A stretch of 64,000 bases of DNA, taken from Pectobacterium carotovorum. Lineage in GTDB: Bacteria > Pseudomonadota > Gammaproteobacteria > Enterobacterales > Enterobacteriaceae. The DNA lies in assembly GCF_033898505.1 (NCBI RefSeq), contig NZ_JAXAFK010000001.1, forward strand, positions 620,001-684,000, read 5' to 3'. The position numbers and the translations under genes are program-made. Under the pieces are notes generated by a model, which worked only from the letters and a program-made list of their open reading frames with translations, was not told the DNA's origin and made no database searches. Each line of letters opens with the position of its first letter. Positions within the stretch are counted from its first letter, which is position 1. Shown one piece after another: positions 8,997 to 17,465 of this stretch.

Positions 8997-10148
8997 TTAA
9001 TTAGCGACCTTCACCCACGTTTGCTGTTGATGGCTTTGTACGATGGCGTCAATGATGAACATGATGTTTGCGCCGTCGTAGAAGGTGGCAAAGTTGAACG
9101 GATCGACGCCCGGGCGTTTGCCGTCGCGCAGATAGGCGTAAAAATTCGCCATCATATTCTTAAAGGCATCCGGCCAGCCTTCGATATGCCCACCGGGGAA
9201 GTGGACGGTGGCGGCGGCTTCTGGGTTCAGTAACCCAGGATCGTCCGATAATAGCTGATTCGGCTTATCGCGATGGCCGATCCACAGTTGCTGCGGTGTT
9301 TCCTGATCCCAGGCCAGCGATCGTTCACTGCCGTTTACTTCAAACGTCAGGCGGTTTTTCCGACCTGCGCTGACCTGAGAAACGGTAAAGGAACCGCGGC
9401 TGCCATCATCAAAACGCAGTAAAACCGTCGCGTAATCCTCGGTTTTGACCGGCTTGTCGTCGTACTCGGGTGATGCATCAGACGATGAAAATGTGGCAGT
9501 GCCGTTCCGGTTGGATTTTCGGATCGGATGGACGATAGCGAAATCCGCGAAAACCTCGACAATTTTCCGGCCAGAAATAAACTGCACTGTATCGCACCAG
9601 TGCGAGCCGATGTCGGCCACCGCGCGGGAAATGCCGCCGTACTCCGGTTCAACGCGCCAGTTATAGTCGGTATCGCGCAGCATCCAGTCTTGCAGATAAC
9701 CGCCGTGTACGGCAAAGACGCGACCGATCTCCTGACGCTTAATCATGCTGGCAGCCTGTTGCACCATGCCAAACTGGCGATAGACAAAGCTGACGCCGTG
9801 AACAACGCCTTTTTCTTCCGCCAGCGCCACCAGTTCACGCGCTTCTTCACTGGTCATACACAGCGGCTTTTCCGAAAAGACATGCTTGCTGGCCTGAATA
9901 ATCTGTTTATTGATCGCGGCATGGAGATGGTTTGGCGTGCAGTTGTGGATCGCGTCGATGTCTGGATGATTTAACAACTCAGCGACGCTGCCGTAGGCAT
10001 GAGGAATATTGAGCTGGCGCGCTTTCTGCTGAGCTATATCCAGCGAGTTTTCTGCCAGCGCCACCACGTCAACAAAACCGAGACGACGAATCGCTTCTAT
10101 ATGTGCCGGGCCAATAAAACCGGAACCAATAATGCCAACGCGGATCAT
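8997..10148 (-). CDS. Gfo/Idh/MocA-family NAD(P)-dependent sugar oxidoreductase
   Basis: The protein has 383 residues. The N-terminal Rossmann fold begins VGIIGSGFIGPAHIEAI (GxGxxG), the EKPLCMT motif with the conserved Lys lies near residue 95, and a C-terminal alpha/beta dimerisation domain follows. Members oxidise or reduce a hydroxyl of sugars, inositols or glycosides; the substrate cannot be read from sequence. Its start overlaps the isomerase stop by 4 bp (ATGA), so the two are translationally coupled and probably act on successive intermediates. A joint oxidation-isomerisation role, as in known 3-keto-glycoside pathways, is an inference. Confidence 0.9.
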   Translation of the reverse strand: MIRVGIIGSGFIGPAHIEAIRRLGFVDVVALAENSLDIAQQKARQLNIPHAYGSVAELLNHPDIDAIHNCTPNHLHAAINKQIIQASKHVFSEKPLCMTSEEARELVALAEEKGVVHGVSFVYRQFGMVQQAASMIKRQEIGRVFAVHGGYLQDWMLRDTDYNWRVEPEYGGISRAVADIGSHWCDTVQFISGRKIVEVFADFAIVHPIRKSNRNGTATFSSSDASPEYDDKPVKTEDYATVLLRFDDGSRGSFTVSQVSAGRKNRLTFEVNGSERSLAWDQETPQQLWIGHRDKPNQLLSDDPGLLNPEAAATVHFPGGHIEGWPDAFKNMMANFYAYLRDGKRPGVDPFNFATFYDGANIMFIIDAIVQSHQQQTWVKVAN

Positions 10149-11215
10149 TCTGCGTTCTCCTCTTTTAATCCCAACATTTTTCTTACCAACGGACGATCGT
10201 CGCTGGTGGCGGCGAAATCGTCAAAAGCGCGCTGAGCGACGGGAATAATATGGCGATTGATAAAAGCCGCCCCTTCTTTCGCGCCGCAATGACTGTCTTT
10301 CAGGCAGCATTCCCACTCAAGCACGGCCCAGCCGTCGTAATCGTATTGAGCGAGTTTGCTGAAAATCGCGCCAAAATCGATCTGACCATCCCCCGGCGAA
10401 CGGAAACGTCCGGCACGCTCTGCCCATGACTGATAGCCGCCATACACGCCGCTTTTGCTCGACGCGTTAAATTCCGCATCTTTCACATGGAACGCTTTGA
10501 TTCGCGCATGGTAACGATCGATAAAACCGAGGTAGTCCATCTGCTGCAAATGCATATGGCTGGGATCGTAAAGAATGTTGGCGCGCGGATGGTGGTTGAC
10601 GACATCAAGGAAGCGTTCAAAGGTCACGCCGTCGTGTAAATCTTCTCCGGGGTGAAGCTCGTAGCACACGTCCACACCGTGCTCGTCAAAACAGTCGAGG
10701 ATCGGCGTCCACAGGCGACCGAGTTCTTTAAAAGCCTCCTGAATCAGGGCTTCTTTACGCGGCGGCCAGGGGTAAAAATAGGGCCAGGCCAGCGCACCGG
10801 AAAACGTAGCATGGGCGTTGAGGCCTAAGCGTGAAGAGGCTTTTGCTGCCTGCTTGATTGCTGCAATAGCCCACTGTTGGCGAGCTTGTGGATTGCGACG
10901 GTAGGCTGACGGGGCAAAATCATCAAAGGCATCGTCGTACGCGGGGTGGACGGCAACGAGCTGTCCTTCCAGATGGGTCGAAAGTTCGCTGATGGTCAGC
11001 CCGTGCTGTGCCAGCAGGCCTTTCACATCATCACAGTAAGTTTGGCTGTCGGCGGCTGTGGCCAGATCGAAAATATGTGGATGGTTACAGGGAATTTGTA
11101 GCGCTTTAAAGCCTAATCCGGCTGCCCATTGCGCCAGATTTTCCAGCGTGTTAAAGGGAGCCTGATCGCCAATATACTGGGCGAGAAAAATACCCGGTCC
11201 TTTTAACGTTTTCAT
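10145..11215 (-). CDS. Sugar phosphate isomerase/epimerase-like TIM-barrel protein
   Basis: The 356-residue protein belongs to the xylose-isomerase-like TIM-barrel (AP endonuclease family 2) superfamily. Metal-ligand motifs are visible along the barrel: CYELHPGED, LYDPSHMHLQQMD, FHVKDAEF and VLEWECC. The ATG at 11215 has an AAGGAGG Shine-Dalgarno at ideal spacing and is preferred to the in-frame start at 11233. It precedes the oxidoreductase in the operon with a 4-bp overlap. Related proteins include keto-sugar isomerases, inosose dehydratases and 3-keto-glycoside processing enzymes; which of these applies is open. Confidence 0.88.
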   Translation of the reverse strand: MKTLKGPGIFLAQYIGDQAPFNTLENLAQWAAGLGFKALQIPCNHPHIFDLATAADSQTYCDDVKGLLAQHGLTISELSTHLEGQLVAVHPAYDDAFDDFAPSAYRRNPQARQQWAIAAIKQAAKASSRLGLNAHATFSGALAWPYFYPWPPRKEALIQEAFKELGRLWTPILDCFDEHGVDVCYELHPGEDLHDGVTFERFLDVVNHHPRANILYDPSHMHLQQMDYLGFIDRYHARIKAFHVKDAEFNASSKSGVYGGYQSWAERAGRFRSPGDGQIDFGAIFSKLAQYDYDGWAVLEWECCLKDSHCGAKEGAAFINRHIIPVAQRAFDDFAATSDDRPLVRKMLGLKEENAE

Positions 11216-11291
11216 GATTACCTCCTTTGGCAACGGGGTTGAGGTCGTGAGTACCGTTGCACGGTTGCGATAGCAGTAGCGGAAAATACGT

Positions 11292-11323
11292 TGGGATGAG
11301 GTGCTCCAGGCGGCCTCATCCCA
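11292..11323. terminator. Hairpin between transporter and isomerase genes
   Basis: A 10-bp stem (TGGGATGAGG/CCTCATCCCA) with a 12-nt loop has ATTTTTCCC following on the plus strand. For the minus-strand operon it is an intercistronic hairpin that could lower isomerase expression relative to the transporter. Confidence 0.5.
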
Positions 11324-11353
11324 TTTTTCCCTTAAATAATCCGTATCAGGCGG

Positions 11354-12598
11354 TTAGGCCCGCTCCTCTTTATATTTGAACGAGAAGAGGAAAATGATGG
11401 CGATGGCGGCAGCGGCAATGGCAGGGATCCACCAGAAGGAAGTCCAGATTGCGGGTTCATTCAGCGCACCATTGTCGAAGAGGCGGTTATAAATAGCACC
11501 GGAAACCTGCGACCCCAGCAGCATGCCGATACCGTAGGTGAACAGAACCACCAGACTTTGTGCCTGACCTTTGATTTTTTCTCCGGCGATGCGGTCGGTG
11601 TAGATGAAGCCAATGACGAAGAAGAAGTCATAGCACACGCCGTGCAGCAGGATACCGAGATAGAGCAGCCAGCGGGTTTCTTCGCTCACGCCGAGTGCGA
11701 AGAACGCATAGCGTACGAACCACGCCAGCATGCCGATGAACAGCATGTATTTCACGCCCAGTCTTCTAAACAGCAGCGGAATGATCAGCATGAAGAAGAT
11801 TTCGGACATCTGGCCGAACGACATCGCGGTGCTGACGTTGCTGATGCCGACATCGCTCAGGAAGGATGCGGTGTAAGCGTAGTAGGTGCCCAGCGGAATA
11901 GAGATCAGCATGGCGCAGATGGCAAATACCAGAAAATGGCTTTTCTTCAGCAGCGCAAACGCATCGGCACAGAACAGATCGCGCAGCGCCAGCGGCAAGC
12001 CTTTTGCGGGGGCAGGGGTATGCGGCAGCGTCAGGCTGTAGGCTGCCAGAACGGCGGAACACGCAGCAGCGACGTAGAAAATAGTGACGCTTGCGGAGAT
12101 GCCCGCCATCCCGATACAGACACCGGCGACGATCCAGCCGATCGTGCCGAAGACCCGTACGACAGGAAAGCTCTTCTCACTGTTGCTCAGGTTATGGAAC
12201 GCAATGTTGTTGGTTAATGCCAGCGTAGGCATAAAGCACAGCGTGTAGGCGAACAGGAGGATCAGCAGCTGTGTGCCGTTTTCGCTGATCAGCGCGTTGG
12301 GTACAAAGAACAGAATGACGGCGCCTGCCAGATGCAGCAGCGCCATGACTTTCTGCGAGGGGAAGAAGCGATCGACCACCATGCCCAGCACAAACGGGGA
12401 CAGGATCGAGGCGATCGGCGCGGCAGAGAAGGCGTCGCCAATCATGGCAGCCAGATTATGCTGTGTCATAACCAGGCCTAACGTAACCGACCATGAACCC
12501 CAGATGAAGAACTCTAAAAACATCATGAGTGACAGTCTGGGAACTACGAAGGCCGGTTGTAACGATTTGGTAGCTGTGTTTTCAGATGAAGAAACCAT
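11354..12598 (-). CDS. MFS transporter of the nucleoside:H+ symporter (NHS) type, YegT-like
   Basis: The protein has 414 residues and about twelve membrane helices. The N-terminal region (SLMMFLEFFIWGSW, then ILSPFVLGMVVDRFF) resembles E. coli YegT and NupG. It probably imports a nucleoside or glycoside with protons across the inner membrane. As the first gene of the minus-strand operon, 18 bp from the proximal GTAATCGATTAC palindrome, it is likely under direct control of the LacI-type protein encoded downstream. The substrate is unknown; the co-localised glucokinase hints at a glucose-containing compound. Confidence 0.85.
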   Translation of the reverse strand: MVSSSENTATKSLQPAFVVPRLSLMMFLEFFIWGSWSVTLGLVMTQHNLAAMIGDAFSAAPIASILSPFVLGMVVDRFFPSQKVMALLHLAGAVILFFVPNALISENGTQLLILLFAYTLCFMPTLALTNNIAFHNLSNSEKSFPVVRVFGTIGWIVAGVCIGMAGISASVTIFYVAAACSAVLAAYSLTLPHTPAPAKGLPLALRDLFCADAFALLKKSHFLVFAICAMLISIPLGTYYAYTASFLSDVGISNVSTAMSFGQMSEIFFMLIIPLLFRRLGVKYMLFIGMLAWFVRYAFFALGVSEETRWLLYLGILLHGVCYDFFFVIGFIYTDRIAGEKIKGQAQSLVVLFTYGIGMLLGSQVSGAIYNRLFDNGALNEPAIWTSFWWIPAIAAAAIAIIFLFSFKYKEERA

Positions 12599-12616
12599 GT
12601 GGTATCCCTCTTAAAA

Positions 12617-12658
12617 GTAATCGATTACAATCTGTGTTTTTTAAATGTAATCGATTAC
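12617..12658. promoter_or_regulatory. Tandem LacI-family operators in the divergent transporter/glk region
   Basis: Two perfect copies of the palindrome GTAATCGATTAC occur at 12617-12628 and 12647-12658. Their centres are 30 bp apart, about three helical turns, so two dimers would bind on the same face of the DNA. The central CG-containing palindrome is typical of LacI-family operators. They lie immediately upstream of the transporter gene and 128 bp upstream of glk. Binding by the LacI-type protein encoded at 7892-8872 is inferred. Confidence 0.85.
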
Positions 12659-12785
12659 TTTTAACTTAACCGCAGCTTTTAGCCATAAATGAGATCCTTA
12701 TCACTAGAAAGTTATATAGCCATAGCGTAGCTGGCTGTTTTCGCGCAATGATCGGGTATCTGCTTTGCTTGAGGGGAAAAGAAGA

Positions 12786-13751
12786 ATGACGCACTTTGTT
12801 TTAGTGGGCGATGTCGGCGGCACCAACACGCGTTTGGCGCTGTGTGACGCCATGACGGGGGAGCTGTCGCAAATCGAGACTTATTCCGGGCTGGATTTCC
12901 CTTCTCTGGAAGGGGCGGTCCGTGATTATCTCGATTCGCGACAGGTCACGGTGCAGGATGCCTGTATCGCAATTGCCTGCCCGATTACCGGTGACTGGGT
13001 GGCGATGACGAACCACACCTGGGCATTTTCTATCGCTGAAATGAAAGCGAGCCTGGGCTTACGCCACTTTGAGGTCATCAACGACTTTACCGCCGTTTCC
13101 ATGGCGGTGCCGGTGATGGGGAGTGAGAGTCTGCTCCAGTTCGGTGGCGGGGAACCTGTGCCGGGTAAGCCCGTTGCTGTGTATGGTGCAGGCACGGGGC
13201 TGGGGGTTGCTCATCTGGTTCATGTTGCTAATCAATGGATTAGTTTGCCGGGTGAAGGCGGGCACGTGGATTTCGCGTCTAATAGCGACGAAGAAGACAA
13301 CATTTTGGCGGTATTACGCCAGTCGCTGGGGCACGTTTCCGCAGAGCGCTTACTCTCCGGGCAGGGGCTGGTGAATATTTACCGTGCCGTGGTGTTGTCC
13401 GATGACCGCACGCCGGAGGCGCTGGAGCCGAAAGATATTACCGAACGGGCCGTCAACAACACGGATGTGGATTGTCGCCGCGCGCTGTCACTATTCTGCG
13501 TCATCATGGGACGCTTCGGCGGCAATCTGGCGTTAAATTTAGGCACATTTGGCGGGGTGTATATTGCGGGCGGTATCGTACCGCGCTTTCTGGAGTTTTT
13601 TAAAGCTTCCGGCTTTCGGGCAGCGTTTGAAGACAAAGGGCGGTTTAAAAACTATATGCAGGATATCCCCGTGTACCTGATTACCCATGAACAGCCGGGA
13701 TTAATGGGGGCGGGAGCTTACCTGCGGCAGGTGCTGGGCAACGCGCTGTAA
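12786..13751 (+). CDS. glk: Glucokinase
   Basis: The 321-residue protein has exactly the length of E. coli Glk. It phosphorylates free intracellular glucose with ATP. The N-terminal phosphate motif [13 protein letters not shown], the substrate-site segment NDFTAV and the adenosine-side GAGTGLG are visible. The ATG at 12786 is chosen for the family start [12 protein letters not shown]; a GAGGGGAAAAGAAG purine-rich stretch precedes it. It is divergent from the transporter-isomerase-oxidoreductase operon across the operator pair, which suggests co-regulation and a supply of intracellular glucose by that operon. In E. coli, glk is at a different locus. Confidence 0.96.
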   Translation: MTHFVLVGDVGGTNTRLALCDAMTGELSQIETYSGLDFPSLEGAVRDYLDSRQVTVQDACIAIACPITGDWVAMTNHTWAFSIAEMKASLGLRHFEVINDFTAVSMAVPVMGSESLLQFGGGEPVPGKPVAVYGAGTGLGVAHLVHVANQWISLPGEGGHVDFASNSDEEDNILAVLRQSLGHVSAERLLSGQGLVNIYRAVVLSDDRTPEALEPKDITERAVNNTDVDCRRALSLFCVIMGRFGGNLALNLGTFGGVYIAGGIVPRFLEFFKASGFRAAFEDKGRFKNYMQDIPVYLITHEQPGLMGAGAYLRQVLGNAL

Positions 13752-13770
13752 GTGAGTCTGCTCGTTGAAC

Positions 13771-13812
13771 GCAATCAGGCAATCGCCTAATACGGCCCGC
13801 TTGCCTGATTGC
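13771..13812. terminator. Long inverted repeat between convergent glk and ybhA
   Basis: A perfect 12-bp stem (GCAATCAGGCAA/TTGCCTGATTGC) with an 18-nt loop sits between two convergent genes. It lacks a strong T-run, and a bidirectional terminator role is likely but unproven. Confidence 0.6.
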
Positions 13813-13823
13813 ATCATTGTTGG

Positions 13824-14645
13824 TTATGCCAGAATGCGAGTGCGGATGACATCGGCGATGCTGGGTTCCTCATTGCTGCCAATCACCAGATCGGCACGCG
13901 CTTTGATTTCGTCAGCGCTGTTGCCCATGGCGACTCCTAATCCTACGCCTTCCAGCATGCTGATATCGTTAAAGTTATCGCCGAATGCTACGACATCTTT
14001 CATGCTGATGCCCTGCTCGCCAAGCCATTGCTGAAGCAGTTTGCCTTTGCTGTTGCCGGTTTGAGCAATATCAACCTGATCTTGCCACGACCACTCGCAG
14101 GCCAGTCCGAGCTGCTTTTCTACCTCTGCGGCAAAATGATTCAGCGTGGGGACATCGGCGTGCGTGGTCGCGAATTTCCAGATAGCGTGCGATGCTTCCG
14201 TTTGACGCACCAGATTTTCCACCTGTACAAAGCGAGGGCGCTGCTGTTCCGGTAGGTTAGCGGCCCATGCCTGCGTGCGCACTACGTGTCCGGTAGGGTA
14301 CTGATAATACATGTCGTCATCGGCATACATCAGTCCGTGAATATCAAATTCTTCTAGCAGCGTGATGACATTTTTTGCCTGTTCAACAGAGAGCGGATTG
14401 GTGTGCGATGCCTGGCCTTTCTGGTAATCATAGACATAGGTGCCGTTACAGCAGATAGCGGGCGTATCCAACTGCAATCCCTGATAAAAAGGGTGAATGG
14501 CAGAGTGGTGGCGCCCGGTGACGATCATCACTTTGATACCTTGCTGGCGGGCCAGCGCGAGTGCGCTAATCGATTCGGGCAGGATTTTTTTCTGTTGATT
14601 CAGCAGCGTACCATCAAGATCAAGTGCAATTACTCGGTAGGTCAT
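13824..14645 (-). CDS. ybhA: HAD-family phosphatase YbhA (pyridoxal phosphate phosphatase)
   Basis: The 273-residue protein matches E. coli YbhA in length and throughout its sequence. HAD motif I is ALDLDGTL with nucleophile Asp9 and Asp11, and motif III/IV is GDNFNDISML. The large insert between them is a C2B-type (Cof-like) cap. The E. coli enzyme dephosphorylates pyridoxal 5'-phosphate and some sugar phosphates in the cytosol. In E. coli ybhA lies between modC and pgl; here it keeps that relative order but is separated from both by inserted DNA. Confidence 0.92.
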   Translation of the reverse strand: MTYRVIALDLDGTLLNQQKKILPESISALALARQQGIKVMIVTGRHHSAIHPFYQGLQLDTPAICCNGTYVYDYQKGQASHTNPLSVEQAKNVITLLEEFDIHGLMYADDDMYYQYPTGHVVRTQAWAANLPEQQRPRFVQVENLVRQTEASHAIWKFATTHADVPTLNHFAAEVEKQLGLACEWSWQDQVDIAQTGNSKGKLLQQWLGEQGISMKDVVAFGDNFNDISMLEGVGLGVAMGNSADEIKARADLVIGSNEEPSIADVIRTRILA

Positions 14646-14877
14646 AGTTGTCTCGCAAATAAAAATGTGAGTATCAAATAAGTCTTACGATAAAGGACGC
14701 GGCGAAAAATAGACAGACAACAACGAGATAAAAGTGCCTGAGGTCCATTTGATGACGAAAGGTGCCGTGCGCCGGCGAGAAATCAAGCTAAACGGACAAT
14801 TTGGCAATGCCGTTGTCGATTTTCTATGCTTTCAACGGTTTATCATCTATTTTTTAAGCAGTTGACCAAAACGCGGC

Positions 14878-14906
14878 TTTACAATGTGCGATGGACTGTT
14901 TATAGT
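14878..14906 (+). promoter_or_regulatory. Promoter of tRNA-Ser
   Basis: A -35 hexamer TTTACA (14878-14883), a 17-bp spacer and a -10 hexamer TATAGT (14901-14906) precede a GC-rich discriminator (GCGCGTC), as is typical for stable-RNA promoters under stringent control. Confidence 0.8.
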
Positions 14907-14918
14907 GCGCGTCATTGC

Positions 14919-15006
14919 GGAGGAGTGGCCGAGTGGTTGAAGGCACCGGTCTTGAAAACCGGCGACGCGAAAGTGTTCTAGAGTTCGAATCTCTACTCCT
15001 CCGCCA
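14919..15006 (+). tRNA. serT: tRNA-Ser(UGA)
   Basis: The 88-nt gene folds as a class II tRNA. The acceptor stem GGAGGAG pairs with CTCCTCC, and the encoded 3' end is GCCA. The anticodon stem CCGGT/ACCGG encloses the loop CTTGAAA with anticodon TGA at 14953-14955. A long variable arm and the TTCGAAT T-loop follow. It reads UCA and related serine codons. It has its own promoter and terminator. The 3' side is followed by DNA carrying an orphan phage tail-fibre gene, consistent with use of this tRNA as an integration site. Confidence 0.97.
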
Positions 15007-15014
15007 AAAAATTC

Positions 15015-15047
15015 AACGGGTTAGCTTAGGCTAGCCCGTTTTCGTTT
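15015..15047 (+). terminator. Intrinsic terminator of tRNA-Ser
   Basis: An 11-bp stem (one G-U pair) from 15015-15025 with 15030-15040 and a TTAG loop is followed by TTCGTTTTT. Confidence 0.85.
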
Positions 15048-15432
15048 TTGGTTGCTGGCATTGTGTTGGTATACCTTACTACGAAAATTGCATCACTATT
15101 CAGAAGGTTCTGGCGCTGACTAATCTAACATTGGGCCAATTTTGTCTTTCTGACGTATGCAATCCCCCTTGTCTTTTTGTTTTGTGGCCATTGAATAACT
15201 GTCTATCTCTGTTGCTCCCTTCATCGTCAAATATCGCCTTCGCTTTAATTCTGCATAAATGACATATCAATTCTTGCACCTGCTCAATCTCGACCTTTCT
15301 GCGAGCGTTGCCGCACGCGCCAGTTTTAAACCAGTTTCGCATATGGGAAAACGTCGAGTCGTTATTATTGGCCGCTAACTAAATTCAATGGGCTATTAAA
15401 TTTAATGGCTCTTATAAATCCAGGGGCTAATT
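15048..15432. other. Gene-poor stretch between tRNA-Ser and the tail-fibre gene
   Basis: No recognisable gene was found. An 80-codon minus-strand frame (15100-15342) has no family I recognise and no good ribosome-binding site. The last 60 bp contain AT-rich, loosely repeated TAAAT-containing words (from 15372), partly similar to sequence at 17271-17287 beyond the tail-fibre gene. It may be decayed prophage or integration-junction DNA. Confidence 0.4.
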
Positions 15433-17139
15433 ATGCCAGGTCACGTTACACCAAATGATTTACCACCGATTAATGAATTAGATGAGTACACTTCCCATAT
15501 TCCCGAACTCCAAACCGATACGTCTGTTTTAGCGGGAAGCGGTGGCCCCGCAAATTTTCAGGCGAGTGCGTTAGCGAACCGAACAAAATATTTAAAACGT
15601 ACTCTGGATTCAGTGAGTCAGGAATTAATTGAAATCGATCAATCGATAGCCGCAGCACAGCAATCAGCTGACGTGGCGAAACAGGGGGCTGACGCATCTA
15701 TGAAAGTAGCAGCGAATGGTGCAGATATTGTTGACCCTGCTGTATTTCGCGCAAGTATTGGCCTGAGCAATGCAATGCTGCGGGGGGATCTCGGCTGGGG
15801 GAGCCAGGCGAAGAACATCGGGAACAATGTTAATCTGTTCGACTACTTCACTCGCGACAGACCTGCGGACGTTTACTGGGTTAACCAGACCGGAATCAAC
15901 CGCCCACCAGATTTCGCTGACTGTGTATTGCTATGGAACCCTATCGAGCATGCTGATTTTTACGGTTGTTTGCTGGCTATCGGTTTTACTACTCACGGTG
16001 CAAAGACGGCAACGATTGGTGTCGCTAATGGTGTGTGGGAAACGTCATGGAATGTCGGCTGGGACGCCCGAAACTTGTCTCCCGTTACAGCAAACACAAA
16101 TCAGGTCATCCATGCATTAAAAGTCTATATGGCTAATTGGGCATCATTGATTTTGATGCCCGAAGCTCCTGGTCAGCCCAGCTATTTACAAGGCAATGAT
16201 TTCGATGGTTTAACGCGCTGGACTCTCGGCTATCAGGATATAAACACGAATCATCTTACGTTGCGCAACAACAAAGCGGGGGTTGCGATGACGATGCACT
16301 CCGATCGGAACATCTACATGTCGTGTGATGATTTCGTGCTGACAGATGCGAAAGGGTTTGTGAGGAATACCGCGGCTGAACCTGCTCTTGCCAACATCAG
16401 CGCAGTGCTGAATTACTATGCGTCCGAACAAAGCATGGGATCTACCAGAGATGACGCTGGGAACGTGTGGCGGACACATATATCAGCGCGCCATCGTGGC
16501 GGTAATGGTAATCAAGAGCCGACAGCCGACAGCCAGAATTTTGGTTTTGCTATTGTCGACGACAATATGACATCAGCGTATTACCAGATAAACGTAGTCA
16601 AACAGGTTAACGGCGTCTGGCAGCAAGCCGTTGGACTGTACCACACGGGTAACACAACCGCGGACGCCAATGGGTTTATTAAGGTCGCTTCGCCAGTGGT
16701 GAAGTTGTTCGGTGCTGGAATGTCTGAGCTCAATACAGAGAGTGAAGGAGTAGTAACTGCGCGAATAGATCGAGGTGTGTACCGGATTTCGGGCTGTCTC
16801 GGCCTTAATGCCGATCTGGCTTGGGGAGGACTTGAAGGGGGAATTGTTGGTCCGCGTTGTCGCAACGGGCTTGAACGCCTGTGGATTGATTATGACGTTG
16901 AGCAGGACGGATCTATCGTTATCCGCACGTATCACCGCACGCACCCGAATGCGATGCCGTTCGCACGCAACGCACGTGACGGCTATGTTGAGGGCGATCC
17001 GATTGATATCCCAACTGATACATTCCTGAGTATCCGCGTACAAATGCCTGCACGCGAGGCCACGCATTACGCGCCGATCGTGGAGCCTTCGGTCAGGCAC
17101 AGTAATGTGTATTGCAACACCGTATCTCCTATCCAATGA
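15433..17139 (+). CDS. Orphan phage tail-fibre protein
   Basis: The 568-residue protein starts MPGHVTPNDLPPINELDEYT and has, at about residues 28-60, the ALANRTKYLK segment common to N-termini of contractile-tail fibres. A short helical, Ala/Gln-rich stretch follows (residues 70-95). The long central part is beta-rich with no enzymatic motif seen. The C-terminus ends YCNTVSPIQ, a style seen at receptor-binding tips of enterobacterial phage fibres. No other phage structural gene, integrase, chaperone or lysis gene accompanies it, so it is a prophage remnant or a moron-like spare fibre. It has its own terminator. The full length without stops suggests it is recent or maintained. Confidence 0.8.
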   Translation: MPGHVTPNDLPPINELDEYTSHIPELQTDTSVLAGSGGPANFQASALANRTKYLKRTLDSVSQELIEIDQSIAAAQQSADVAKQGADASMKVAANGADIVDPAVFRASIGLSNAMLRGDLGWGSQAKNIGNNVNLFDYFTRDRPADVYWVNQTGINRPPDFADCVLLWNPIEHADFYGCLLAIGFTTHGAKTATIGVANGVWETSWNVGWDARNLSPVTANTNQVIHALKVYMANWASLILMPEAPGQPSYLQGNDFDGLTRWTLGYQDINTNHLTLRNNKAGVAMTMHSDRNIYMSCDDFVLTDAKGFVRNTAAEPALANISAVLNYYASEQSMGSTRDDAGNVWRTHISARHRGGNGNQEPTADSQNFGFAIVDDNMTSAYYQINVVKQVNGVWQQAVGLYHTGNTTADANGFIKVASPVVKLFGAGMSELNTESEGVVTARIDRGVYRISGCLGLNADLAWGGLEGGIVGPRCRNGLERLWIDYDVEQDGSIVIRTYHRTHPNAMPFARNARDGYVEGDPIDIPTDTFLSIRVQMPAREATHYAPIVEPSVRHSNVYCNTVSPIQ

Positions 17140-17148
17140 GACCTAATG

Positions 17149-17170
17149 GGCCGCTTCATGCGGCCTTTTC
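17149..17170 (+). terminator. Terminator of the tail-fibre gene
   Basis: The stem GGCCGC/GCGGCC with a TTCAT loop is followed by TTTTCATTTC, 9 bp after the stop codon. Confidence 0.85.
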
Positions 17171-17465
17171 ATTTCTGGCGTTCAGGTGAGCAGAAATTCT
17201 TTCGCGTGCCGTTTGCGTAATCTGATCTATCGCTTTCACCGCCTATTCATGACTACCGCATCATCAGTGTCCGTTAGCTAAATCAATCATTACTTAAATC
17301 AGCCATTGCTTAAATCAATAGTAGCCTTGCGCTGTCTCTGTAGAATAGAGTGATTGGTCATTTATGGTATACCGTGCGTCAGGTTGAGCAAGTTCGTTAT
17401 CCGTTCAATGAACCGCTTTTGAGCCTTCCTGAGCCGCCACATTCGCGTGAAATAAGGAGAATACG
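17171..17465. repeat. Tail fibre-pgl intergenic region with a short imperfect tandem repeat
   Basis: Three successive 16-bp units beginning TAAATCA occur at 17279-17294, 17295-17310 and 17311-17326, diverging toward their ends. Just before them, CCGTTAGCTAAATCAAT (17271-17287) resembles CCGCTAACTAAATTCAAT (15372-15389) on the other side of the tail-fibre gene. The rest is probably the pgl promoter region; a purine-rich AAGGAGA ribosome-binding site precedes the pgl ATG. Confidence 0.55.

Noticed and set aside
11558-12217. 219-codon plus-strand frame rich in Glu/His/Arg
   Set aside because: Antisense shadow of the MFS transporter gene; its composition follows from hydrophobic codons read backwards.
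15100-15342. 80-codon minus-strand frame between tRNA-Ser and the tail-fibre gene
   Set aside because: No recognised family, no good ribosome-binding site and basic composition without clear fold; probably chance or decayed sequence.
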